A DNA stretch of 64,000 nt from Maricaulis sp036231565 (GTDB lineage: Bacteria; Pseudomonadota; Alphaproteobacteria; Caulobacterales; Maricaulaceae), in contig JAZAHA010000058.1 of NCBI GenBank assembly GCA_036231565.1, positions 62,001 to 126,000 on the forward strand. The letters run 5' to 3'. The position numbers and the translations under genes are program-made. The notes beneath the pieces are model-generated. The model saw only the letters and a program-made list of their open reading frames with translations. It ran no database searches and had not been told where the DNA came from. Below, one piece after another: positions 1-7,665 of the stretch (the first letter of the stretch is position 1; every line of letters begins with the position of its first letter).

Positions 1-162
1 GCCGCTGAGATCGATCCGGCACTCAAGATCATGTTCATTACCGGCTTCGCCGCCGTGGCCCTGAACCCCGGCTCCGGCGCCCCGACCAACGCCAAGGTGC
101 TCTCCAAGCCCTTCCATCTGCGCGAACTGGTCGACGAGGTGGCCCGGGTGATGGCGGCCTAG
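1..162 (+). CDS. cpdR: CpdR-like receiver-domain response regulator, C-terminal part
   Basis: Only the last 53 residues are in the window; the start lies to the left. They form the end of a CheY-like receiver fold: FITGFA (beta-4) and then VLSKPFH, which carries the conserved receiver lysine. The protein stops right after the last helix, so there is no output domain. The wording strongly resembles CpdR, the single-domain regulator that in Caulobacter controls ClpXP localisation and degradation of cell-cycle proteins. It ends in Ala-Ala, as ClpXP-degraded proteins often do. A strong intrinsic terminator follows. The family call is from recalled similarity; the phospho-accepting Asp is not visible here. 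Confidence 0.82.
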   Translation, partial: AAEIDPALKIMFITGFAAVALNPGSGAPTNAKVLSKPFHLRELVDEVARVMAA

Positions 163-192
163 AAGCCCCGCTGCCGGTACGGCGCAACAAGC

Positions 193-225
193 AAAGGCCG
201 CCCCTTTTCCGGGGGCGGCCTTTTT
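193..225 (+). terminator. Intrinsic terminator after cpdR
   Basis: An 11-bp GC-rich stem (AGGCCGCCCC paired with GGGGCGGCCT) with a short loop is followed by five T residues on the plus strand, about 30 bp after the cpdR stop codon. Confidence 0.9.
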
Positions 226-246
226 GCATCGATGACTTCCGGCGCT

Positions 247-281
247 GCAAAAAGAAAGGGGCGGACCAGGCGGTCCGCCCC
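247..281 (-). terminator. Intrinsic terminator of the TonB-dependent receptor gene
   Basis: A perfect 10-bp stem (GGGGCGGACC with GGTCCGCCCC, 4-base loop) is followed on the minus strand by a TTTCTTTTT tract. It lies about 27 bp past the receptor stop codon. Together with the hairpin at 193-225 it isolates the two convergent genes from each other. Confidence 0.9.
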
Positions 282-307
282 CTCTTTTTCGCTTTGCGAC
301 TCTTGAC

Positions 308-3300
308 TTAGAAAGCCTTGGTCACGTTCACGAACAGCGTACGGCCGCCGAGGTCATAGCCGACGCCGCGGACGGAGCCGGTGTTCGACTGCACGAACGG
401 CGCTTCGTCGAACACGTTGCGGATACCGCCACGGATCGCGAGGTCATCGCTGCGCCAGGTCACGGACATGTCGTGGACCCAGTACTCCGGAGAGTTTTCC
501 AGAGCGTAGCAGGGGCCGTCGCCGGCCTGGACGCACGGGTTCAGACCCGAGGTCGTCTGATCGAACTCGTCCGCATTGTCTTCGATCATCTCGCCGACAT
601 AGCGGGTCTGCCACAGGAAGCTCCAGTCGCGGTAGGACACGATGTTCGTGAGGTTCATGCGCCATTCCGGGCTGCCATACTCGCCGAGATCGTCGTCAAT
701 GGTCGTGCCATTGGCGCCGATTTCCTCTTCGGTCTGGGTCAGCATCTGCGTTGCACGGAAGATCGCGTCATAGCGGACTTCGCGGTTCAGGAACGGCACG
801 TTGAACTCACGGCCGAACTCGACGTTGTAGTCCACGCCTTCGGAGATGCGCTGACCCAGGTTCTGGTTCAGGGCTTCAACGAAGAGGATCTCACCCGTGG
901 AACCCGGGCTCGTGTCACGCTGGATGTACTGGCACTGCGTATCCGTCAGGCCCGGCGAGTTGTAGCACAGGGCCACAATGTCGGAGGCCGACAGGGACGC
1001 AACTTCACCATCCACCTTGATCTCGAAGTAGGTGGCGGAGAAGCGCAGATCGAACGCGTCGCTCCACGGCTGCTCGAACACGAAGCCGGCGGAGACAGCT
1101 TCAGAGGTTTCCGCATCCAGGTTCGGGTTGGAACCCGTAGCAACCTGCGTCGGAGCGCCCAGGAAGACAGTCGTCGGCGAACCGAGGCCCTGCGTACCCA
1201 GCGACGTGATATCCACGCCCGGGAAGTTGTAGGGGCCGCCGCCGTTGATGCAGTTCTGCAGCACGGCCGGATCGCGGGTATCCAGCGTCGGATCGTAGAA
1301 GCGGCGCGGATCGGTGGTCGGATCGTTGTCGTGGTCGACAAGCGGAACCGCAATGCCCGGAACGCGGCACGGGTCGTTCGGGTTACCGAAGCCCTGGACG
1401 CGGCCACCGAACTGCTCACCGAGGTTCGGTGCGCGGAAGGACGTACCGAAGGTACCGCGGAAACGCAGCCAATCGGTCGGGGCGTACAGCGCCTGGATCC
1501 GGTAGGTGTTTTCCGAACCGAAGTTCGACTCGTCGGTGTAACGGCCGGCGAGGTTCACCGACAGTTCGTGAACGAGCGGCGCATCTTCGAGCAGCGGAGC
1601 TTCAACTTCGAAGAACGCTTCCTGCAGATCGCGGGTACCGTTGGAACCCGGGTCGGCGAAGAAGCCGAAGAAGTCGCCCGATGCCGCACCGGCGTCGGTT
1701 TCCGTCGTGATCGTGTCCTTGCGGTATTCACCACCGAGCACCATCGAGACCGGACCAGCCGGCAGTTCGAACAGGTCGCCGGTGATGAAGCCGGTGATGA
1801 CAGACTGCTCGACCACCGTGTTGGTGATGCGGTTCGGGAAGAAGTACTCGTTGTCCGCCTCGTCAGCGAAGCGGCCGGTGTGGATGAACTGGCCGTCGAA
1901 GAAGTTCAGCGGACGGCATTCCACCTGCTGGGTTTCCCCCGGAACGGTGTAGGACGAGCACTGGGCATCGCCATTACCGTCGATGTAGGAGTTGTTCAGC
2001 GTCTGGTGGAAGCGCGGCATGTCGTAATAGCCACGGACGCGGTCATAACCGTTGGAACGGCTGTAGCTCGCATACATGTCATACGACCAGTTGCTCAGCG
2101 GGCCGGCACCTTCCAGGAAGGGCAGGTCGCCACGCAGGCCACCGATGAGGCGGGTCTGCGACACTTCGGTCGCGTTTTCCGCACGGGTGGCATAGTAGAG
2201 CGTACCGTCAGTGCCGAACGGGTTGTAGATGTAGGAACCCGGAACGCGGACACGGCCCTGGCCGATCGACGAGTTCGTCGTGTTACGGCGCGAGTGGGAC
2301 GCTTCGAAGTACAGCGTCGGGGCGGTGTACAGGTCCAGATCGTATTCACCGACCGTGTAGAGCGTGACGCGCTCGAAGTCCGGCGAATAGGTCTGATCCA
2401 GTTCTTCCGGCCAGAACAGCAGGTTGCGGCCGTTCACACTACCCGGCGTCAGGATGTCGGCGGTGATCGGAATCGGGCTCCAGCCAGCCGGCCAGCCAGC
2501 GACGTTTGCACCCGGATCGTAGAAGCCGTAGCCGTAACCGTTGAAGTTGGTCGAACCGACACCGAAAGAGCCCGAGCAGCTCTCATAGATGTCGCCCGAA
2601 GCGCCGTACCAGTAGAAGGAGTTACACTCACCGGCATAGGGTTCCCAGAAGGAGCCGAATTCGCGGTCGGTGAAACCTTCCGTCTTGGAATATTCAACAG
2701 CGAACGCCATCGAGCCACGGTTGTTGGAAACACCCATGGTGGCGCTGTAGACCTGCTGCTGACCACCGTTACCGGCCATTTCCGGGTCGGTGTAGAAGGC
2801 ATCGAGCTCGATGCCGTCGAAGTCATCGCGCAGGATGTAGTTCACCACACCCGCGACGGCGTCAGAACCGTAAACGGACGAGGCGCCGTCCAGCAGGACT
2901 TCAACACGTTCCACGAGCGTACCCGGGATCAGGTTGAGGTCCGGAGCGCTCGGCGCGCCACGCACACCGGCCGGAGCCAGGCGGCGACCATTGACGAGAA
3001 CCAGCGTACGGCCGGAGTCCAGACCGCGCAGCGAGGCGGACGCAGAACCCGGGCCGCTGTCGGTCAGCTGACCGGCAGAGGTCGACAGACCGGTCGTGGT
3101 CTGCTGGCCCTGAACCACCGTCGTCTGACCCAGCAGGTCGGACGCGTCAACGAAACCGAGGTCACGGGCGATTTCGCCGTCGATCACCTGGATCGGCGAC
3201 GCGCTCGAGAACTCGTCGCGCGCAATGCGCGAACCGGTGACAACGATGCGTTCTTCGGTCGAATCAAGTTCGCAGACGCCGTCAACCAGGACTTCACCCG

Positions 3301-3433
3301 GCTGGCAGTCTTCCTGCGAAGGAGTTTGCACGGCGTCCTGGGCGACGGCCGGCGCAAATGCCAGACCCGAAGCCGCGAAGCCAGCAAGAACTGTGGAGCG
3401 CAGCAAGCGCTCCCGATCCCAAATATTGCTCAC
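308..3433 (-). CDS. Large TonB-dependent outer-membrane receptor
   Basis: This 1041-residue outer-membrane beta-barrel receptor probably imports a scarce nutrient using TonB/ExbBD energy. It has an N-terminal signal peptide ending near AVAQDA, then a short Cys-containing segment (CQPGEVLVDGVC). The TonB-box-like IVVTGSRI follows, then a plug domain containing LVNGRRL and VYGSDAVAGVVNY, and a long barrel ending in aromatic VNVTKAF. The size and the GSRI plug style match the large Caulobacterales/sphingomonad receptors often linked to carbohydrates or complex organics. The substrate cannot be read from sequence, and no transporter or regulator gene lies beside it. The start is GTG, with AAGGGG seven bases upstream. 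A 302-bp non-coding region precedes the gene and a strong terminator follows it. Confidence 0.95.
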   Translation of the reverse strand: MSNIWDRERLLRSTVLAGFAASGLAFAPAVAQDAVQTPSQEDCQPGEVLVDGVCELDSTEERIVVTGSRIARDEFSSASPIQVIDGEIARDLGFVDASDLLGQTTVVQGQQTTTGLSTSAGQLTDSGPGSASASLRGLDSGRTLVLVNGRRLAPAGVRGAPSAPDLNLIPGTLVERVEVLLDGASSVYGSDAVAGVVNYILRDDFDGIELDAFYTDPEMAGNGGQQQVYSATMGVSNNRGSMAFAVEYSKTEGFTDREFGSFWEPYAGECNSFYWYGASGDIYESCSGSFGVGSTNFNGYGYGFYDPGANVAGWPAGWSPIPITADILTPGSVNGRNLLFWPEELDQTYSPDFERVTLYTVGEYDLDLYTAPTLYFEASHSRRNTTNSSIGQGRVRVPGSYIYNPFGTDGTLYYATRAENATEVSQTRLIGGLRGDLPFLEGAGPLSNWSYDMYASYSRSNGYDRVRGYYDMPRFHQTLNNSYIDGNGDAQCSSYTVPGETQQVECRPLNFFDGQFIHTGRFADEADNEYFFPNRITNTVVEQSVITGFITGDLFELPAGPVSMVLGGEYRKDTITTETDAGAASGDFFGFFADPGSNGTRDLQEAFFEVEAPLLEDAPLVHELSVNLAGRYTDESNFGSENTYRIQALYAPTDWLRFRGTFGTSFRAPNLGEQFGGRVQGFGNPNDPCRVPGIAVPLVDHDNDPTTDPRRFYDPTLDTRDPAVLQNCINGGGPYNFPGVDITSLGTQGLGSPTTVFLGAPTQVATGSNPNLDAETSEAVSAGFVFEQPWSDAFDLRFSATYFEIKVDGEVASLSASDIVALCYNSPGLTDTQCQYIQRDTSPGSTGEILFVEALNQNLGQRISEGVDYNVEFGREFNVPFLNREVRYDAIFRATQMLTQTEEEIGANGTTIDDDLGEYGSPEWRMNLTNIVSYRDWSFLWQTRYVGEMIEDNADEFDQTTSGLNPCVQAGDGPCYALENSPEYWVHDMSVTWRSDDLAIRGGIRNVFDEAPFVQSNTGSVRGVGYDLGGRTLFVNVTKAF

Positions 3434-3735
3434 GATTGTACCCCTTGTTAGTCGAGTCGCGCGCCTGCCCTTTATGGGCTTGTGAGACGCGCATGGAGGG
3501 TCACCCCTACCTGCGCTGCACTATGTCGAAACTCGCAAACGCTTGAAAGCTCCAGTCACAACATCGCCGCGTTTCGTGTCGTGATTGTTGCAGAAAAGTC
3601 ATACAGCCTTGATCAAGCTGTGACGCAGATCTTCAGCGGACGGCAGCAAGCTGCACAGAGCTGTGATTTCCTGCACACATCTGTCTTGCACTCGCGGCGC
3701 GCTGACGCTAGAACCCCGGCTCTCTTGTGACGGAT
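3434..3735. other. Intergenic region between divergent TonB receptor and tRNA-Val
   Basis: This 302-bp stretch holds no credible gene; short reading frames here have no ribosome-binding site or coding bias. It must carry the leftward promoter of the TonB receptor, but I cannot pick a convincing -35/-10 pair for it. The rightward tRNA promoter at 3686-3714 is clear. A CTGCACA-type motif occurs twice around 3651-3678, of unknown meaning. Confidence 0.6.
3686..3714 (+). promoter_or_regulatory. Sigma-70-type promoter of tRNA-Val
   Basis: TTGCAC at 3686-3691 and TAGAAC at 3709-3714 are separated by exactly 17 bases. The expected transcription start (about 3721) is some 15 bases before the mature tRNA 5' end at 3736. 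Confidence 0.65.
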
Positions 3736-3810
3736 GGGCGATTAGCTCAGCGGGAGAGCACTTCGTTGACATCGAAGGGGTCACTGGTTCAATCCCAGTA
3801 TCGCCCACCA
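3736..3810 (+). tRNA. tRNA-Val (anticodon GAC)
   Basis: A full cloverleaf is visible. The acceptor stem GGGCGAT pairs with ATCGCCC, and the D-arm contains TAGCTCAGC. The anticodon stem CTTCG/CGAAG encloses the loop TTGACAT, giving anticodon GAC. The T-arm contains GGTTCAATCCC. The discriminator A and a genome-encoded CCA end at 3810. No integrase or direct-repeat attachment site was seen at its 3' end. Confidence 0.97.
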
Positions 3811-3932
3811 TCCACCTCACAATCTCCTGAACGCGCCGCGCGCGGCTGAATCGGTCGCAGCTGCCACGTCTTTGCGTTCTGCCGCGAAGCGCCTAAGTCA
3901 GGGCCACGATCATAGCGCAGCAGGACAGCATC

Positions 3933-5024
3933 ATGGACGACCGCCTTCGCACAGCCCTTCAATCGGTGACCGAACGCCAGTCGGGCCGGAACCTCGTGGA
4001 TGCGGGCCGCGTCCAGGCCGCGTCCATCATGGGCGATACGGCAACGATCATCCTGTCGCCGCCCGTCGCCGGCGAACCGGACCTGGACCGCCTGCGCCCC
4101 GAGATCGAACAGGCCGTTACCGCGCTGGACGGGATCGGGCGCGTGCGCACCGTAATGACCGCACATCGCGAGAATGCCGGCGCCCAGGGCCGCAAAAAGC
4201 CGCAGACGCGTCAGCAGGACCGGACCGGCTCCGCCCCCAAACCCGCAAAACGCATCATTGCCGTTGCCTCCGGCCAGGGCGGTGTGGGCAAGTCGACCAT
4301 CGCCGCCAATCTCGCCGTGGCCCTGGCCCGCGAAGGGCTGAAGGTCGGCCTGCTGGACGCCGACATCTACGGTCCGTCCGCGCCGCGCCTGTTCGGCCTC
4401 ACCGATGTGCCGGGGCTGCAGAAGACCGATGCCGGCGTGCAACCCGTCATGGCCCACGGCGTGAAGATCGTGTCGATGGGCTTTGTGGTGAAACCCGGGG
4501 CCGCCGTCGTCTGGCGGGGACCGATGGTCCAGGGCGCCATCCGGCAGTTTCTCGCCGACACCGACTGGGGCCAGCCCGATGTGCTGATCCTCGATATGCC
4601 GCCGGGCACCGGCGATGCCCAGCTTGCCATCGCCCAGGACATTCCGGTCGACGGGGCGGTGATCGTCTCGACGCCCCAGGATCTCGCGCTGGACGATGCC
4701 CGCAAGGCGATGAATCTCTTCGACCAGACCCATGTGCCCATTCTCGGCATGGTCGAGAACATGTCCGTCTTCATCTGCCCGCATTGCGGCGAGGGAAGCC
4801 ACATTTTCGGTCATGGCGGCGTGAAGGCGGAAAGCGAGGCTCTGGGTGTCGATTATCTGGGCGATATCCCGCTGCACCCCGATCTGCGCACCCGTTCCGA
4901 TGCCGGCGAACCGATGGCCCTGGATGACGGGCCCGTGGGCAAGGCGTTTGCCCGCGTCGGCCGCGCCGTCATGTCTGCGGCGGAAACGGCCTCCAAGCCG
5001 GCACCGGAAATCGTCTTCGACTAG
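3933..5024 (+). CDS. mrp: Mrp/ApbC family iron-sulfur cluster carrier ATPase
   Basis: This 363-residue cytosolic P-loop protein carries and transfers Fe-S clusters to apo-enzymes. An N-terminal MIP18/DUF59-like region (about residues 1-90) is followed by a low-complexity linker. The ATPase domain contains the deviant Walker A GQGGVGKST (about residue 113), DADIYGPS, and DMPPGTGDAQL. The C-terminal CPHC motif, near HIFGHGG, is the cluster-binding cysteine pair typical of the family. Length and order are canonical. It is a single gene converging on btuD with only 6 bp between the stop codons and no terminator visible. Confidence 0.95.
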   Translation: MDDRLRTALQSVTERQSGRNLVDAGRVQAASIMGDTATIILSPPVAGEPDLDRLRPEIEQAVTALDGIGRVRTVMTAHRENAGAQGRKKPQTRQQDRTGSAPKPAKRIIAVASGQGGVGKSTIAANLAVALAREGLKVGLLDADIYGPSAPRLFGLTDVPGLQKTDAGVQPVMAHGVKIVSMGFVVKPGAAVVWRGPMVQGAIRQFLADTDWGQPDVLILDMPPGTGDAQLAIAQDIPVDGAVIVSTPQDLALDDARKAMNLFDQTHVPILGMVENMSVFICPHCGEGSHIFGHGGVKAESEALGVDYLGDIPLHPDLRTRSDAGEPMALDDGPVGKAFARVGRAVMSAAETASKPAPEIVFD

Positions 5025-5030
5025 GCGCCC

Positions 5031-5801
5031 CTACCCTGGGAACGCAAGAGGTGCCAGGCGGGTCGGAACGATGCCGCCCGGCGCGCGCACGTCAAAGGCC
5101 TCGCTGACAACCGCTTCGGACAAGGCGGCATCGGCCGGACCGTCGGCCAGGACAGCGCCCCGCTTCATCACCAGGACGCGATCGGCAAACCGGGCAGCAA
5201 GATCGAGGGCGTGCACGGCGACAATCACCTGCACCCCTGTCTTCGCTGCTTCCTGCAGTATCTCCATCACACCCAGCTGATGCCGGATATCGAGGGCGGC
5301 GGTCGGTTCGTCGAGCACCAGCAAGGGTGCATGGCCGGCAAGCGTCCGGGCGATCAGTGCACGCGCGCGCTCGCCGGACGACAGCGTGTCGAACCGCCGG
5401 CCGGCCAGATCGGCAATACCGGTCTGCTCCATGGCCTGATCGATCGCGGCACGATCGTCTGCGCCAAGCGCACGCAAGGGCTGGCGCCAGGGCGCACGCC
5501 CCAGCGCCACGAGATTGCGCACGGTCATCGGCCAGGCAGACCGTCCGTCGGGCGGCAGGTAGCCGATCATCCGCGCCCGCTCGCGCAGCGGCAGATCCGC
5601 AAGCAGGCGCCCGTTCAGCGCCACGCTGCCGTTGGCCGGCTGCAACAGGCCGGCGGCCAGCTTCAGCAAGGTCGACTTGCCCGCCCCGTTCGGACCGACG
5701 AGGGCCGCAATACCGCCGCCCTCGAAGGACAGGCTGGTCCGGCGCAGCAGAAGCCGGTCGCCATACCCGAAATCAACATGATGGAAATCCAGCCGGTTCA
5801 T
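5031..5801 (-). CDS. btuD: Vitamin B12 ABC transporter ATP-binding protein
   Basis: This 256-residue ATPase energises cobalamin import across the inner membrane. It has Walker A GPNGAGKST (near residue 38), signature LSSGERARA, Walker B LLVLDEPTAALD and the switch histidine in VAVHAL. It is a FecE/BtuD-type importer ATPase of normal length. The ATG overlaps the upstream permease stop codon (ATGA), so translation is probably coupled. A frame that stays open further upstream overlaps btuC and is not used. It is the last gene of the btuB-F-C-D operon behind the cobalamin riboswitch. That context, rather than the ATPase itself, gives the B12 specificity; heme or siderophore transport would otherwise be possible. 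Confidence 0.9.
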   Translation of the reverse strand: MNRLDFHHVDFGYGDRLLLRRTSLSFEGGGIAALVGPNGAGKSTLLKLAAGLLQPANGSVALNGRLLADLPLRERARMIGYLPPDGRSAWPMTVRNLVALGRAPWRQPLRALGADDRAAIDQAMEQTGIADLAGRRFDTLSSGERARALIARTLAGHAPLLVLDEPTAALDIRHQLGVMEILQEAAKTGVQVIVAVHALDLAARFADRVLVMKRGAVLADGPADAALSEAVVSEAFDVRAPGGIVPTRLAPLAFPG

Positions 5802-6784
5802 GGCGCCACCCGTTGCGATGTACGCACCAGCCAGAGGAAGAAGGGCGCGCCGATCAGCGCGGTGACAACACCGAGATAAAGCGGCATGCCGGGCCCGGAC
5901 AGGAGCCGCACGAACAGGTCGGCCAGTGTCACCAGAAGGGCGCCTCCCAGCAGGGAGGGCAAAATCAGGGCTCCGGGACGGTGCGCCACCAGCGGGCGCA
6001 GAAGATGCGGCACCACGAGCCCGACGAAGCCGATCGCACCGGCCACCGCCACACCGCCACCGACAGCCAGCGCGGTTCCGGCAACCACGGTCAGGCGTTG
6101 CCGCCGCAAATTCACACCCAGGCTGACCGCCGTCTCTTCGCCCAGGCTGAGCGCGTCCAGGCTGCGCCCTGTCGTCGACAGGACCGCCAGACCGGCAAGG
6201 ATCAACGGCGCTGCAAAGGCGATCTCCGTCCAGCTGGCATCTTTCAGCGACCCCATCAGCCAGTAGGCGATTTCCGCCAGCGCCCACGGATTGGGTGCCA
6301 GATTCATCAGCAATGCCGTCAGGGCGCCCGCCATCGCATTCACGGCCACCCCCGACAGGATCAGCGTGGTTGCGGACGCGCCGCGCCCCGCGATCAGGAA
6401 AAGCAGGGTCACGCCGGCCGTTGCGCCGAACACGCCGGCGAGCGGCAGCGCCAGCGCAAACAGGGAAGCCAGTCCGAAATACAGCGCCGTGACGGCGCCG
6501 AGGCCGGCACTCGCCGACACGCCGACAACGCCGGGATCGGCCAGCGGATTGCGGAAAAAGCCCTGCATGACGGCGCCGGCCCCGCCAAGCCCGGCTCCGA
6601 CCAGAACACCCAGCAGGACGCGCGGCAGCCTGAGTTCCCGCAGGATCAGAGTGTCGAGCGTCGGCGTGGCGGAAAACAGTCCGTCAATTGCTGCGAACCC
6701 CGTACCGCCGCAAAACAGCGACAGGCCGACAGCCACCACCAGGCCGGCCGCCAGCCCTGCCACCAGAAAGCCCCGCCCGCTCAT
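5798..6784 (-). CDS. btuC: Vitamin B12 ABC transporter permease (FecCD/BtuC family)
   Basis: This 328-residue inner-membrane permease has about 9-10 hydrophobic helices. Family landmarks include LRLPRVLLGVLVGAGLGGAGA with QGFFRNPLADPG early in the protein, and GFVGLVVPHLLR near residue 250. Together they identify a FecCD/BtuC-type importer subunit. It forms a dimer that binds two BtuD ATPases and receives substrate from BtuF. The start overlaps the btuF stop and the end overlaps the btuD start, each by four bases, so the three genes look translationally coupled. Specificity for cobalamin is inferred from the riboswitch and btuB. Confidence 0.92.
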   Translation of the reverse strand: MSGRGFLVAGLAAGLVVAVGLSLFCGGTGFAAIDGLFSATPTLDTLILRELRLPRVLLGVLVGAGLGGAGAVMQGFFRNPLADPGVVGVSASAGLGAVTALYFGLASLFALALPLAGVFGATAGVTLLFLIAGRGASATTLILSGVAVNAMAGALTALLMNLAPNPWALAEIAYWLMGSLKDASWTEIAFAAPLILAGLAVLSTTGRSLDALSLGEETAVSLGVNLRRQRLTVVAGTALAVGGGVAVAGAIGFVGLVVPHLLRPLVAHRPGALILPSLLGGALLVTLADLFVRLLSGPGMPLYLGVVTALIGAPFFLWLVRTSQRVAP

Positions 6785-7665
6785 GACGGCACCTGCCGCG
6801 ACCAGTCGTCGATGATATCGGCAATCCGCTCGGCCGCGTCGATCAGGCGCGGGCCGGCGCAGGGCCAGTCGCTGGCAGGAATCGCCTCCGTCATGCCGCG
6901 GCCCATCACGCGCCGGTACGCAGAATGGCGGGACGCCCGGCTCAACATGCCCTCATAGCCATCCGTGAAGAAGCTGGTGAGCACAATGTCGGCCTCCACT
7001 GCGAGCACGGTCTCGGGGTCGCCGGGCGGCCAGCCGGTCACACCCTTCTCCGCGATGACATTGATGCCCCCGGCCGCCTCGATCGCCGCGTCGATATAGG
7101 TTCCGCCACCCGCCGTTCCGCCTGAAGCGCTCAGATAGAGCACGCGAGGACGCTCAGCCCGTTCCGCGCTGCGCTCAGACAGCGCGGCCAGGCGGTGGTC
7201 GAGCGACGCGATCGCCGCCTCGGCCTCCACCTCGCGACGCAGATGACGGCCCAGCGCAACAAGATTGGCACGCACACCATCGAAATCGCTCGCCCAGTCC
7301 AGCTCGAAGGTTTCGAAACCGGTCCGTTCCAGCATGCGGCGCGTCCGCGCGCCCTCGCCCGCCCCGAATACCGTCAGGCCCGGCGCCAGCGCGTAGAGCC
7401 TTTCCGCATCATTCCACGCTTTGGGGAGGCCGCGCGCCCAGTCCGGAGCGGCCGAAACCGGATGATCGGCCTGCCAGGACAGGGCCGCAATGCGACCCGG
7501 TCCCGCCAGTTCCAGGACATAGGCGTCGGCACACAGCGACGTCGACGCGACGCCGTCCGAGGCCTGCACAACGCGCACCCCGCCACCGGCGAAGGCCGGA
7601 CTAGCCGTTGCGCAGACGCAGGCCGAAATACAGGCCGCGGCCCGGCGTATGATAGCCGAACACAT
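6781..7665 (-). CDS. btuF: Periplasmic cobalamin-binding protein (BtuF-like)
   Basis: This TroA/BtuF-type helical-backbone substrate-binding protein is about 294 residues long. A signal peptide ends around SPAFA. The mature part has the family order: a conserved N-terminal lobe (residues near CADAYVLELAG), the linking helix, and a second lobe with RPRVLYLSASGG and a C-terminal ADIIDDW helix. The chosen ATG gives a sensible signal peptide; two upstream ATGs in frame would add a non-hydrophobic leader. The gene overlaps the end of btuB by 65 bp in another frame. It should capture B12 delivered by BtuB and hand it to BtuCD. The substrate is inferred from operon position behind the riboswitch. 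Confidence 0.85.
   Translation of the reverse strand: MCSAIIRRAAACISACVCATASPAFAGGGVRVVQASDGVASTSLCADAYVLELAGPGRIAALSWQADHPVSAAPDWARGLPKAWNDAERLYALAPGLTVFGAGEGARTRRMLERTGFETFELDWASDFDGVRANLVALGRHLRREVEAEAAIASLDHRLAALSERSAERAERPRVLYLSASGGTAGGGTYIDAAIEAAGGINVIAEKGVTGWPPGDPETVLAVEADIVLTSFFTDGYEGMLSRASRHSAYRRVMGRGMTEAIPASDWPCAGPRLIDAAERIADIIDDWSRQVPS

Noticed and set aside
473..3451. 992-codon open frame on the plus strand opposite the TonB receptor
   Set aside because: It is an antisense shadow caused by high GC and codon bias. Its translation is Arg/Val/Asp-rich without domains, while the opposite strand encodes a complete receptor with signal peptide, plug and barrel.
3736..3932. tRNA-Val as an integration site for a mobile element
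   Set aside because: No integrase, no repeated tRNA 3' end and no shift in gene style downstream. mrp is an ordinary core gene.
5031..6287. Longer ATPase reading frame extending into the permease gene
   Set aside because: The extension lies over btuC coding sequence and has no ATPase features. ATG 5801 in an ATGA overlap gives a normal BtuD length.
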